Source of the DNA: Lentisphaerota bacterium | GTDB lineage: Bacteria > Verrucomicrobiota > Lentisphaeria > Victivallales > Victivallaceae | DNA: 64,000 nt | Direction of reading: 5' to 3' | Assembly: GCA_015061605.1 (NCBI GenBank) | Contig: SUWH01000008.1 | Location: 38,614-102,613, forward strand | Shown here: positions 55,242 through 63,933 of the stretch, piece by piece | Layout of the letters: each line of letters starts with the position of its first letter | How positions within the stretch are numbered: position 1 is the stretch's first letter | Program-made: the position numbers and the translations under genes | Notes under the pieces: model-generated | What the model saw: only the letters and a program-made list of their open reading frames with translations | Databases searched by the model: none | Told to the model about the DNA's origin: nothing

Positions 55242-55766
55242 ATGAAGAACTTCAATGGAAAGATCCTGTTTCTCGACCGTTCCGATATCAATACCGACGA
55301 GATCATCCCGGCACGTTATCTTACTGAAAGCACCAAGATCGCGCTCAAACCCTACTGTCTGGAAGACCTCTCCCTGCCCGGATTCGATCCCAAGCGCGAT
55401 GTTGCAGACAAATGCGCCATCGTGACCCGCGCCAACTTCGGCTGCGGTTCCTCCCGTGAACACGCCCCGTGGGTGCTGGAATACAATGACATCAATCTGG
55501 TCATCGCGGAAAACTTCGCCCGTATTTTCCGGCAGAATATGTACAACTGCGGTATGCTCGCCATCGAGCTTACTGCCGCTGAACTGGAAGAAATTTTCTC
55601 CACCTTTGCCGGGGCTGAAGCATCCGTCGAAACCGATATCGACAACGGAATCCTCCGCATTTCCGGTAGCGGAAAAACCAGAGAATACAGCTTCAAGATC
55701 GGTGAATTTGACCTCGCGCTCGTCAAAGCCGGCGGCTGGGTCGCCTACGCCGACCAAAAGTACTGA
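55242..55766 (+). CDS. leuD: 3-isopropylmalate dehydratase small subunit
   Basis: 174 residues, normal for the short form. DINTDEIIPARYL and NFGCGSSREHAPWVL are the two substrate-binding signatures of the aconitase swivel domain. It forms the heteromer with LeuC, encoded 25 nt upstream. AAAAAGGG precedes the ATG at 55242; the longer frame overlaps leuC. A hairpin terminator lies 20 nt after the stop. Confidence 0.94.
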   Translation: MKNFNGKILFLDRSDINTDEIIPARYLTESTKIALKPYCLEDLSLPGFDPKRDVADKCAIVTRANFGCGSSREHAPWVLEYNDINLVIAENFARIFRQNMYNCGMLAIELTAAELEEIFSTFAGAEASVETDIDNGILRISGSGKTREYSFKIGEFDLALVKAGGWVAYADQKY

Positions 55767-55785
55767 AATATATTTTGATCCTTTG

Positions 55786-55819
55786 ATGCCGGAACAATAT
55801 TCCGTTGTTCCGGCATTAT
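55786..55819 (+). terminator. Terminator after leuD
   Basis: A 12-bp perfect stem, ATGCCGGAACAA with its complement, 7-nt loop; the T tail is short (TATTATAA). Confidence 0.75.
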
Positions 55820-55844
55820 TATAACTTTTCACTTGGAATATTCA

Positions 55845-57587
55845 ATGAGCAAACTTGACGCATTCGCCGCTCTCGGAGTGGCAGACACCCTGCTTGAAGC
55901 TTTAGTTGAAAAAGGCTTCAAAGAACCGACCGAGATCCAGAAACTTGCCATTCCACTGCTGCTTTCCGGAGAAAAAGATATCATCGGTCAGGCGTTGACC
56001 GGCACCGGAAAGACCGCCGCTTTCGGTCTGCCCATCTTGCAGGAGCTTGAGCGTGCCGAAGCTCCGGGCGCGCTGATCCTCGCTCCGACCCGCGAACTTT
56101 CGATCCAGATCGCCGGGGAGTTGGAATCACTTCAGGGCGGCAAGGCTCTGCGGATCGCCACCATGTACGGCGGTCAGGCGATACAGATCCAGTTGGGGTT
56201 GCTCAAAAAGGGGGTGGATGTGGTCGTTGGAACCCCCGGACGGGTGATGGATCTCTACCGGCGTAAGGCGTTGCAGCTGGATAAATTAAAGTTCGCCGTC
56301 CTCGATGAAGCCGACGAAATGCTGGACATGGGGTTTGTGGACGATATCCGGGAGATATTGAGTTTGACCAATCCGGACAAACGGATGCTGATGTTTTCTG
56401 CGACCATGCCCAGAGAGATCATGGCGATCGCCGAAGAGTTCATGCGCCCGGAGTATGAAGTTGCCAAAGCCGCGGTCAATGCGACCAACACCGAACTTAC
56501 CGAACAGATTTTCCACGAAGTCAAGCGCGAAGATAAGATAGATGCCCTTGCCCGCACCATTGAAAGCATGCCGGAAATTTACGCGCTGGTCTTCTGCCGC
56601 ACCCGCGCCGATGTGGATGAAGTCACCGAAAAACTCACCGCACTCAAATATCATGTTGAAGCTCTGCACGGTGAAATCTCCCAGTCCCAGCGGCTCAAAG
56701 TTATTGACGGCTTCAAAAAGCGTAAATTTTCTGTTCTCATCGCCACCGACGTCGCCGCCCGCGGGATCGATGTCAACGACTTGAGCTGCGTCATCAACTT
56801 TTCCATGCCGCAGAATCCGGAAACCTACATCCACCGCATCGGACGTACCGGCCGCGCCGGAAAACACGGTACGGCGATCACTTTTGTCACCCCGCGCGAA
56901 CTGCGTAAAATCCAGCAGATATCCACTGCCATCGGTGCAGAGATCGTCAAAAAACCGCTCCCCAGCGAAAGCGAGATCATCGAAGCCAAGAAAAATCTTA
57001 TTGCCACGCAAATCTCCCAACTGGCGTCTGACGAAAACGCCTGTGCAAGTTATCTCAATTTTGCCGAACAGCTCTGTTACTGTGCCGACCATCCGGCGCA
57101 GGTCATCGCCGCATTATTGAAGCTCCACTTCGGTGACAAACTCAACCGCATCCCCGGTCTTACCAAACCGGAAATGAAAAAACTTCTGCTCTTTGCCGGA
57201 AGAGTTCACGGACTCACCCTCCCCGCGCTGCTTTCTGCAATCTGCGAAGAGACCGGCATCCGGGGCGGCGCACTGGGTAAAATCATCATCAAAGCGGATA
57301 AAACCTTTATTGAAGCCAGTGCCAAAGATGCGGATAAGATCCTTTCCGCATTCCGCGACGATCCGGAATTGAGATTCAAACTCGATGACGGCAGGGACGA
57401 AAAACGCAAAAAAGAGCGCGGCAAAAAAGCTGAAACTTTTGAAAAAACCAAGCCCAGCCGCCGCGAACGGCGCGCCCAGGAAAAAGCGGCAAAAAATTCA
57501 GCTCCGCCGGCAGAGAGAAAAACGAAACGCCAATCCATGCGTGAAGATTTCCTCAACTGGCTGGGAAACGCTCCGGAAGAAAATTGA
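55845..57587 (+). CDS. DEAD-box RNA helicase with DbpA-type RNA-binding domain
   Basis: 580 residues. Motifs in order: Q motif (FKEPTEIQKLAIP), I (LTGTGKT), Ia (APTRELSIQ), II (DEAD), III (SAT), V (ATDVAARGIDV) and VI (HRIGRTGRAG). After a linker, residues about 465-520 (GALGKIIIKADKTFIEASAKDADKILSAF) resemble the DbpA RNA-binding module that targets 23S rRNA. The tail is Lys/Arg-rich. It unwinds short RNA duplexes, probably in ribosome assembly (CsdA/DeaD-like). The ATG at 55845 has only a weak GGA upstream. Confidence 0.95.
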   Translation: MSKLDAFAALGVADTLLEALVEKGFKEPTEIQKLAIPLLLSGEKDIIGQALTGTGKTAAFGLPILQELERAEAPGALILAPTRELSIQIAGELESLQGGKALRIATMYGGQAIQIQLGLLKKGVDVVVGTPGRVMDLYRRKALQLDKLKFAVLDEADEMLDMGFVDDIREILSLTNPDKRMLMFSATMPREIMAIAEEFMRPEYEVAKAAVNATNTELTEQIFHEVKREDKIDALARTIESMPEIYALVFCRTRADVDEVTEKLTALKYHVEALHGEISQSQRLKVIDGFKKRKFSVLIATDVAARGIDVNDLSCVINFSMPQNPETYIHRIGRTGRAGKHGTAITFVTPRELRKIQQISTAIGAEIVKKPLPSESEIIEAKKNLIATQISQLASDENACASYLNFAEQLCYCADHPAQVIAALLKLHFGDKLNRIPGLTKPEMKKLLLFAGRVHGLTLPALLSAICEETGIRGGALGKIIIKADKTFIEASAKDADKILSAFRDDPELRFKLDDGRDEKRKKERGKKAETFEKTKPSRRERRAQEKAAKNSAPPAERKTKRQSMREDFLNWLGNAPEEN

Positions 57588-57597
57588 CAGGACAAGT

Positions 57598-57627
57598 GCG
57601 GTGAATTAAAATTCACCGCTTTTTTTT
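57598..57627 (+). terminator. Terminator after the helicase
   Basis: A 9-bp perfect stem GCGGTGAAT/ATTCACCGC with a 4-nt loop and a T8 run. Confidence 0.92.
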
Positions 57628-57990
57628 CACAGACATCTCATAAAAAACAACGAGCGGCGGCGCCTCGTGACCAATCTCGCGCCTTGCTGCGCTCGCCTCG
57701 TCCGGCTCCATTGCATTTCGCCGTGACAAGCGAAGAGGATACAAGTATGCCTTGTCCCGGCGGAGCCTTGGCGAAGACGGATCCCCGCTCTTCTTGCTTG
57801 CAAAACACGACATTGCCGCACGATCCATCCGCCGATTGCATCATCCGTTTTTTAAGCAAGGCGTAATCTGCCAAAATCATTTTTTCAAAATTCAATTTTC
57901 TTCCGTTGAAAAATTTGAGGGAACAGATGTTTTTCTTATTTTATGGAACAGCTGCCGCGCTTTTTTTGTGAAATATTTGCATATTTTCAT
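57628..57990. other. Gene-free stretch with a dispersed repeat
   Basis: No convincing gene in about 430 bp. The left part (57640-57840) is GC-rich and open in several frames, which suggests a repeat and not coding DNA. The part at 57863-57927 is an inverted, imperfect copy of the sequence at 63873-63933; both share GATTTTGGCAGATT. The frames here lack ribosome sites and family resemblance. Confidence 0.6.
57863..57927 (-). repeat. Dispersed repeat, copy A
   Basis: On the minus strand it reads TTCCCTC, a spaced GAAAATTGAATTTTGAAAAA, then TGATTTTGGCAGATT, aligning with 63873-63933 over about 60 nt with several mismatches. Weaker similarity continues upstream. Confidence 0.6.
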
Positions 57991-58019
57991 TTGAAAAACT
58001 CTTTTTATACAGTTATAGT
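57991..58019 (+). promoter_or_regulatory. Promoter for the secreted-paralogue operon
   Basis: TTGAAA, 17 nt, TATAGT, about 40 nt before the ATG at 58059. Confidence 0.6.
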
Positions 58020-58058
58020 ATATCACAGATAGGATCGTAACTGTTTAAAGGAGGATTT

Positions 58059-59189
58059 ATGAAAAAATTTTTGTGTTTGATCTTTTCATTATCCTGTGCG
58101 GTGACCATGTTTGCCGCTCCGGATGCCGCGCAGATTTTCCGTAACACTACGCGGCACGTTGACCTTGACGGGAACAACCTCCTTTACATCAACACCACGG
58201 AACTCGGTTCCATGATCAACGCCCTCCCCGGCAATATCGGCAAAACCGTTTCCGCCCTTAACGAAAAGCCGGAGAATGTCGATAATATCGTCAAAGGCGC
58301 GGAAATCATTCTCAAAACGCTCAATCTCAATGCGCTCAAAGCGGCGGCTTCCAGCGAAAAGCAGTATAAAAAAGATCTGTTTTTATCCAAATCAGTACTC
58401 TACTTCGGCAAATCTGCAGCGCTCCCGGGGTTATTCAATACTTCGCGTTATTCCAATGCTCTATCTTTGAATGCCGTGCTGGCGGAATTCCCCGCCGATG
58501 TCATCGCCGCGGTGAAGTTCCCCTGTTACCCCGACGGACTTTATGACGCTCTGGAAAAGAACATCGCCGCCATGGGCAATGCAAAAATAAAGAAACTTTA
58601 CGAAAAAGCAAAAGCTGAAATCGCCAAAGAAAATATTGACACCAAAGCAATTTTGACTTCCATCGGCGGTAACTGGAGCATTGTCATTGCCGGAAATTCT
58701 GAAGCAAATTTGCGTGCCACCGTCACCATCCCGGACAACAACGGCGCATTGACGGCATATCTTAAAAAAGTTTTCCCGGTCGATCCCAAAACGCCCGACC
58801 GTTCACTTATTCCTGATCCATTCAAAGAGATGAAACCGGCAATACTCTATCTGGATAAAAAAGTGGTGCTGACAAGCAACACCGATCTTTACGCAAAAGT
58901 CGATAAAGCCTTTGCGCTTCCGGCTGATTTTGTCCGGATGCTCCCCGCAAATGCGGCAAGTTTCAAAGTTTTCAGACTCACTCCGGAGTTGATCGCAGGT
59001 CTGAAACAGATCGATGCATTCAAAAAAGAACCCGTCGCGCTGAAGCTCCTCAACGCGCTCAAACCCGGTCTGGTGTTTGAATCCGCGCTGGTCGGAAGCG
59101 ATGCCGTCCGCAGTATCACCGTCGCCGATTTTTCTGCGAACGATCTGTTAATGGGATTGCTCAATATGCTCAACGAAATCAAGAGGTAA
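58059..59189 (+). CDS. Secreted protein of unknown function (paralogue of the next gene)
   Basis: 376 residues with a signal peptide (MKKFLCLIFSLSCAVTMFAA). The mature part has an alternating helix/strand pattern. Segments such as LTSIGGNWSIVIAGNSEANLRATVTIPDNNGALTAYLKK align with LDSISGNWKLLIAGTNPGDLLVNIEIPDKNGALAAFIRK in the next gene, so the two are paralogues. I recognise no domain or catalytic motif. AAGGAGG precedes the ATG. It leads a four-gene operon with a 6-nt gap to the next gene. Confidence 0.7.
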   Translation: MKKFLCLIFSLSCAVTMFAAPDAAQIFRNTTRHVDLDGNNLLYINTTELGSMINALPGNIGKTVSALNEKPENVDNIVKGAEIILKTLNLNALKAAASSEKQYKKDLFLSKSVLYFGKSAALPGLFNTSRYSNALSLNAVLAEFPADVIAAVKFPCYPDGLYDALEKNIAAMGNAKIKKLYEKAKAEIAKENIDTKAILTSIGGNWSIVIAGNSEANLRATVTIPDNNGALTAYLKKVFPVDPKTPDRSLIPDPFKEMKPAILYLDKKVVLTSNTDLYAKVDKAFALPADFVRMLPANAASFKVFRLTPELIAGLKQIDAFKKEPVALKLLNALKPGLVFESALVGSDAVRSITVADFSANDLLMGLLNMLNEIKR

Positions 59190-59195
59190 ATTGTT

Positions 59196-60755
59196 ATGAA
59201 TAAAAAATTCCTGTCACTTTTCGTTGGATTTGCCGCCGTATTGACGGCAGTCGCCGGAAACTCCGCCGACTTCAAAGCCGCGCTTGCCAAAGTTGATAAA
59301 GGCGGCGAATACCTTGCGGTTTCCTCATCACTTGATGCCGCGCAAAACTGGGTAAAGTTTCTGTCTGCCCTCCCGCCTGATAAGACGAATATTGGAGGTG
59401 TTTTGGGAGCACGATTGCAAAAGGCTTTCGGAACATTGCTGGTCAAAGCGCAAGCATCCAGCAGTATCGAAGCCGCCCCGGGATGCTGGGTCTTTAAAAA
59501 TTACCAGTATACCGGCAAAGAAAATATGCATCTGCCGAGCTTGTTCCAACTGCTCGACATCCCCGATAAAAAACTGGATTTTGCCCAGCTCCCTGCCGAT
59601 ACAGTGTTTGCCATTTCCGGCGAAGTCAATATTGCCGGGATCTACAAGCTGCTCTATGATGAATTCACTTCCAAAGAAGATATGTTCAAAACATTCTTTC
59701 AACAGATTCCCGTCCTCGCAAAACAGCGCGGAATCGAGCTGGATACCATGCTTGATTCCATCAGCGGCAACTGGAAACTCCTGATCGCCGGAACCAATCC
59801 CGGAGATCTGCTGGTCAATATCGAGATCCCGGATAAAAACGGCGCGCTTGCCGCATTCATCCGTAAGGAATTGAATTTGCCCGCCAATGCCAAAGAGGGT
59901 GTGCTGCCGCTCTTTTTCATGCCGGTCAGAACCACTTTTGCCGGAAGCAAGGTGATACTTTCCACCCCTCCGACCAACCGCAAAATCAAAACCACGCTTG
60001 CAGAAACCCCGGATTTCGCCAATTACATTGCAAACATCGGCGATTCCGGTATCGGATATTCGCTGATAAATATTACGCCGCAGTTGATCGCTGTTGTAAA
60101 ATCCTTTATTCCGGCGCAAATCGCTCCGGCAATCAAACTGGCACCGTTTTCAGCACTGGGATTGTTGAAGCATGATCCGGCAGGAGCATATTCCGTTGCC
60201 GCATCCAACGTTTCCGGAACGAAAATGGTCACCGTCGGAACCACTTCTGTTTTGACCGGTATTCTCCTCCCTGCCCTCAATCAGGCGCGGGAAAAAGCAC
60301 GGATGGCGGTGTGTGTCAGCAATTTGAAGTGGATCGGTACCGGGTTGCATTTATATGCGAAAGACCACAAAGATCTTTTTCCGACTCCAAACGGTGTCGC
60401 CGGATTGCAGAAACTTATTGATGGAAAATATGTTGATGCAAAAGTATTTTCCTGCCAATCCAAACCGGTCTCTTACAAGGACAATAAACTTTCCGCCCAA
60501 TGCCCCTACATCTACATCGGCGGTATCGTCGGCAACGCGGCAAAAGTGCAGAAACCGTCACAACTTCCGGTCGTCTTTGAAAAGCCGAACCACAAACAGA
60601 GTTGTCCGGTAGCCTTCGCCGACGGTCACGTGGAAACATTGACCATCAAACCGGTCTACAACAACCCCAATCAGGTGATCGGCGTTTTGAGCAAACGCTT
60701 CAAATACGCGCCGGAACTTTTGGACAAAATGCTCAAAGCTGTTATGGAAAATTAA
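59196..60755 (+). CDS. Secreted paralogue fused to a pilin-like C-terminal domain
   Basis: 519 residues. Signal peptide; residues 20-345 match the preceding protein in plan. From about residue 350, TGILLPALNQAREKARMAVCVSNLKWIGTGL is the segment that in prepilins directly follows the FTLIELL helix (LLPALxKARExxR...C..N..Q). It is followed by a pilin-like globular part ending CPVAFADGHVETLTIK with the DGH motif. So a pseudopilin head, without the N-methylated helix, is attached to a secreted domain of unknown function. It may dock to the pilus-like fibres. It sits between its paralogue and a beta-helix protein. Confidence 0.72.
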   Translation: MNKKFLSLFVGFAAVLTAVAGNSADFKAALAKVDKGGEYLAVSSSLDAAQNWVKFLSALPPDKTNIGGVLGARLQKAFGTLLVKAQASSSIEAAPGCWVFKNYQYTGKENMHLPSLFQLLDIPDKKLDFAQLPADTVFAISGEVNIAGIYKLLYDEFTSKEDMFKTFFQQIPVLAKQRGIELDTMLDSISGNWKLLIAGTNPGDLLVNIEIPDKNGALAAFIRKELNLPANAKEGVLPLFFMPVRTTFAGSKVILSTPPTNRKIKTTLAETPDFANYIANIGDSGIGYSLINITPQLIAVVKSFIPAQIAPAIKLAPFSALGLLKHDPAGAYSVAASNVSGTKMVTVGTTSVLTGILLPALNQAREKARMAVCVSNLKWIGTGLHLYAKDHKDLFPTPNGVAGLQKLIDGKYVDAKVFSCQSKPVSYKDNKLSAQCPYIYIGGIVGNAAKVQKPSQLPVVFEKPNHKQSCPVAFADGHVETLTIKPVYNNPNQVIGVLSKRFKYAPELLDKMLKAVMEN

Positions 60756-60783
60756 TGCCTTTATAAATCAAAGGTAAACTGTT

Positions 60784-62088
60784 ATGAAATTTTATACCGC
60801 ACTGTTTTATATTCTGACCGCAGTAACTCTTACTGCGGCAGATGCCGTGACCTCCGCCACGCCGCAATACCAAACAAGTGAAGACACCGCCAAACCGGCA
60901 GTAAGAAAAGCTGTTCCGGAAAAAAAGAAAAAAGCGGCAGTAAAAAAGACCGTCCCCGCAAAAAAGAAAAAAGCGGCAGTCAATAAAAATCGCAAAAACG
61001 ATAAAAAAACACCCGTCCCGGCAAGTGTCAATATTTCAAGTTTTGCCCCTGATGCCAAAGATGCGACCGCCGCGTTGGAAAAAGCGATCCGCACCCGGGC
61101 AAAAGAGATCGTTTTCGATAAAGCGGGAACCTACTTTCTGCGCCCGGTAAAACTCCGCGGACGGATGCAGTTCATTCTCAAAGACGGAGTAAAAATCATC
61201 GCTCTTGCTCCGGAAAAAGCAGAAAAATCTCTGCCCGGATTATTCACCATTGACAATGTGTCAAGAATAGTTTTCAAAGGTTCCAGGGACAACACTATCA
61301 CCGTCCCGCAGGGAGTTCCGGCATTCAGCATCAAAAATTCCAACAATATTGAACTGCGCGATCTGATGGTCGAAAACAGTTCTTCCGGAATAAAAATGGT
61401 AAACTGTTACGGCGTAAAAATGTACAATCTGGTGTTCGATACCCTCGCGCAGACCGCGCTTGAAATCGACGGCGGCAACTGGAACAGCATCTACGACAGC
61501 CAGTTCCGCAACCTTGCCGGAACCGGTGTTGTCGTCGTTGCCGGCAAAGACGGAAAACTGCCAAACATGACTTTTGACAACTGCGAATTTTTCAACAGCA
61601 ATTCCGGACTTGCACTGCGCCGACCGGAGAAAATTTCCGCCAAGGCTCCGGATAAAAAGGCGCGCCCTGCCCGCTTCGATATCCGCAGCTGCCGATTTTT
61701 CAACAATTCCGGAATCGACATGGAACTGTGCGGTGAATTGACTTTCGGAAATATCCGGATCGACAATAATCTTTTCAACAACAAAGTCAATACCGCATTG
61801 AAACTTGTCAACTTCTCCACCGCCCCCGATGCGGTAACGCTTCAAGTGAATAACTGCAGTTTCAACCCCGGAGATACCAATTTGAAAACCCCGATAGTCT
61901 GCATGGGAACTTCCGATCTGCCCGTCGGTAATATAAAATTCACCAACACCGCAGTGGCTTCTCCGGTACATAAAAAAGCCATCTGTTTTGATTTGAAGAA
62001 AAAATCAGGCAAACTCGAAGGAATATTGCCGGTCATCGCCGCCGATGGCAGCCGGCTCAATGCAATTTTGACAGTGGAGGAAAAATAA
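60784..62088 (+). CDS. Secreted right-handed beta-helix protein with Lys/Ala-rich N-terminus
   Basis: 434 residues. After a signal peptide comes a low-complexity basic stretch (about 38-80) with repeated KKKKAAVKK and KKKKAAVNK. Then follows a pectate-lyase-like parallel beta-helix (about 85-400): repeated short turns such as NSNNIELRDLMVENSSSGIKM and FDNCEFFNSNSGLALR have the 20-25-residue rhythm with Asn ladders. No catalytic motif is evident; polysaccharide binding or cleavage is possible. The stop overlaps the flavin reductase start by one base (TAATG). Confidence 0.7.
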   Translation: MKFYTALFYILTAVTLTAADAVTSATPQYQTSEDTAKPAVRKAVPEKKKKAAVKKTVPAKKKKAAVNKNRKNDKKTPVPASVNISSFAPDAKDATAALEKAIRTRAKEIVFDKAGTYFLRPVKLRGRMQFILKDGVKIIALAPEKAEKSLPGLFTIDNVSRIVFKGSRDNTITVPQGVPAFSIKNSNNIELRDLMVENSSSGIKMVNCYGVKMYNLVFDTLAQTALEIDGGNWNSIYDSQFRNLAGTGVVVVAGKDGKLPNMTFDNCEFFNSNSGLALRRPEKISAKAPDKKARPARFDIRSCRFFNNSGIDMELCGELTFGNIRIDNNLFNNKVNTALKLVNFSTAPDAVTLQVNNCSFNPGDTNLKTPIVCMGTSDLPVGNIKFTNTAVASPVHKKAICFDLKKKSGKLEGILPVIAADGSRLNAILTVEEK

Positions 62089-62657
62089 TGCCCAATAAAG
62101 TTATCTGGCCGGGAAGCACCCAATTGGCACCGGTTCCGGCAGTTTTGGTCGGATGCGGAAATGATACCGATTTCAAATATAATCTCATCACCGTGGCATG
62201 GGCAGGCATCGTTTGCTCCAATCCGCCTATGGTCAGTGTCAGCATCCGCCCGGAACGCTATTCGCGCGGTCTTATCGAAAGCACCGGGGAATTCACCGTC
62301 AATATCCCCACCGTCGCCATGGCAGAAGCAGTGGATTACTGCGGCATGATCTCCGGCCGCGATGTGGATAAATTCAAAGCGGCAAACCTCACCGCCAAAA
62401 AGGGCAGTAAAATCGCTGCTCCCATCGTCAATGAATGTCCGCTCGCGCTGGAATGCAAAGTCGTCCATTCGCTGAAACTGGGTTCCCATATCATGTACGT
62501 CGGCGAAATCGTCGCCGTACAGGCTGAGAAATCCCTCATCGACGAAAAAGGTAAATTCAATCTCACCCAAGCCGATATCCTCGGCTACGCCCACGGCGGC
62601 TACTACGGTCTCACCGAAAATATCGGCACTTTCGGCTTTTCCGTAAAAAAGAAATAA
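62088..62657 (+). CDS. Flavin reductase-like (flavoredoxin family) protein
   Basis: 189 residues. The flavin-binding fold is shown by PVPAVLVGCGN, NLITVAWAGIVCSNPPMVSVSIRPERYSRGLIESTGEFTVNIPT and DKFKAANLT, the standard series of flavoredoxin/FMN-binding split-barrel proteins. It should bind FMN and transfer electrons in the cytoplasm; its partner is unknown. The start overlaps the beta-helix gene by one base, although a cytoplasmic redox protein does not fit an otherwise exported set. Confidence 0.88.
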   Translation: MPNKVIWPGSTQLAPVPAVLVGCGNDTDFKYNLITVAWAGIVCSNPPMVSVSIRPERYSRGLIESTGEFTVNIPTVAMAEAVDYCGMISGRDVDKFKAANLTAKKGSKIAAPIVNECPLALECKVVHSLKLGSHIMYVGEIVAVQAEKSLIDEKGKFNLTQADILGYAHGGYYGLTENIGTFGFSVKKK

Positions 62658-62673
62658 GAGATTCCGGCATCGG

Positions 62674-62720
62674 GGGGAAAGAGAAAAACTTTTTTCACGA
62701 AACTTTCCCCTATCCTCTTT
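62674..62720 (+). terminator. Weak terminator after the flavin reductase
   Basis: GGGGAAAG pairs with CTTTCCCC across a 21-nt A/T-rich loop, followed by TATCCTCTTT. The surrounding sequence resembles the rubredoxin terminator region at 43.04-43.09 kb. Confidence 0.5.
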
Positions 62721-62751
62721 CCAAAAAAAAGCGAAGTATTTTGCCGCGCTG

Positions 62752-63744
62752 TTATTTCACCATTCTCCCGCCCCGGGCAATGCGGTCAATACTGGCAAGG
62801 AGTTTCGCCCAGCAGAATGGACGCTTTTTAGGATCATTATGCAGTGTTGCCATGACCAATTCGGCAAAATTATCCGGCACTTCAGGATTAAGCTCCCGGA
62901 TCGGCCGCACATATCCTTTACGCATCGCCATGGCAATTTCGGCAATGTTTTTACCGGGATACGGCAACTGTCCTCCGGATAAACAGAAATAAACGGTTGC
63001 TCCAAGCGAAAATATATCGCTGGTACAATCAACTTTCCGCGGATCGGTGTACTGTTCAGGGGACATAAATCCGGGAGAACCGAGGGAAGAACCATCCATG
63101 GTAAGAACGGTATCGGATTTATCCAGGGACTTTGCAATACCGAAGTCAAGGATCTTGATCACATTATTATCATCGATCATAATATTTGACGGCTTGATAT
63201 CCCGGTGGAGCAGTTTGCAGCAATCCCATGCATAACGCATTGCCTGTGCAACGATCCCCATCATATAGATGCAATATTCACTGTTAAAAATATATTTAAG
63301 GTGGACCATCTGGGAAAGGTTCATCCCTGAAACATACTCCATCACAAAATATTCAGCATCTTCATCCGACCATGACTCATAAGTCTGAACGATATTTTCA
63401 TGCGACAATTCATGAAGCAGTTTAAATTCCCGGCGGAAGCGTTCACGCCCGGTCGTTTTGGCTTTCATTTCACTGCGGAGAACTTTCAACACCAGGCGGC
63501 AATTGAAATCATCCAGCGGGTGACAGAGGAATATTTTTCCCATTCCGCCTTCAGAGATAGGTTTCAACACCCGGTAGTTGCCAACTACGGCGCCGGCAGA
63601 TACGGTATTGAATGTGACCGGCGAAGCAACTGGCGCCCCCCCTGCCTCATTTACCACAGTCTTATCCCACTCTCCGGCAGCTTGTCCGCTGCCGTCCGAT
63701 ACTACGGTTTTATCCCACTCATCGTTGCTGAAATCGCTGCTCAT
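62752..63744 (-). CDS. Soluble Hanks-type Ser/Thr protein kinase
   Basis: 330 residues. Residues 50-325 are a full kinase: ISEGGMGKIFLC (Gly loop), LVLKVLR (Lys), LLHRDIKPSNIMI (catalytic loop), ILDFGIAKS (DFG) and GSPGFMSPEQY. The first 45 residues are disordered and contain EWDKTVV twice (Thr13 and Thr29, 16 residues apart), a likely autophosphorylation site of the kind bound by FHA domains. No membrane helix, so it is cytoplasmic, unlike PknB-type sensors. Monocistronic; it converges on the flavin reductase operon. Confidence 0.92.
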   Translation of the reverse strand: MSSDFSNDEWDKTVVSDGSGQAAGEWDKTVVNEAGGAPVASPVTFNTVSAGAVVGNYRVLKPISEGGMGKIFLCHPLDDFNCRLVLKVLRSEMKAKTTGRERFRREFKLLHELSHENIVQTYESWSDEDAEYFVMEYVSGMNLSQMVHLKYIFNSEYCIYMMGIVAQAMRYAWDCCKLLHRDIKPSNIMIDDNNVIKILDFGIAKSLDKSDTVLTMDGSSLGSPGFMSPEQYTDPRKVDCTSDIFSLGATVYFCLSGGQLPYPGKNIAEIAMAMRKGYVRPIRELNPEVPDNFAELVMATLHNDPKKRPFCWAKLLASIDRIARGGRMVK

Positions 63745-63782
63745 AAAAACATTCCGTTATCACAATAAAATTATTTCGGTAT

Positions 63783-63811
63783 AAGATAGCATTGAAGAAT
63801 ATAATTGTCAA
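63783..63811 (-). promoter_or_regulatory. Promoter for the Ser/Thr kinase
   Basis: On the minus strand, a perfect TTGACA, 17 nt, TATCTT, about 38 nt before the ATG. Confidence 0.65.
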
Positions 63812-63872
63812 ACAGTAACTTAATGTTTTTTCATTATTTCACACAGATATCCCATAATTTTTCAAAAAGCGG

Positions 63873-63933
63873 ATATTCCCTCTGCATTCAAGCGAGAGAA
63901 ATTTGATTTTTGAAAAAGTGATTTTGGCAGATT
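63873..63933 (+). repeat. Dispersed repeat, copy B (runs towards the window end)
   Basis: Plus-strand copy of the repeat at 57863-57927, in opposite orientation, ending TGATTTTGGCAGATT. The following 67 bases are GC-richer, with TCGGCGGATG and GTGCGAGGCAA, and also resemble the region beside copy A. The window ends before its limit can be seen. Confidence 0.55.

Noticed and set aside
57613..57895. Several overlapping 60-85-codon frames on both strands
   Set aside because: Open in many frames because of GC-rich repeat composition; no ribosome site, so treated as a dispersed repeat.
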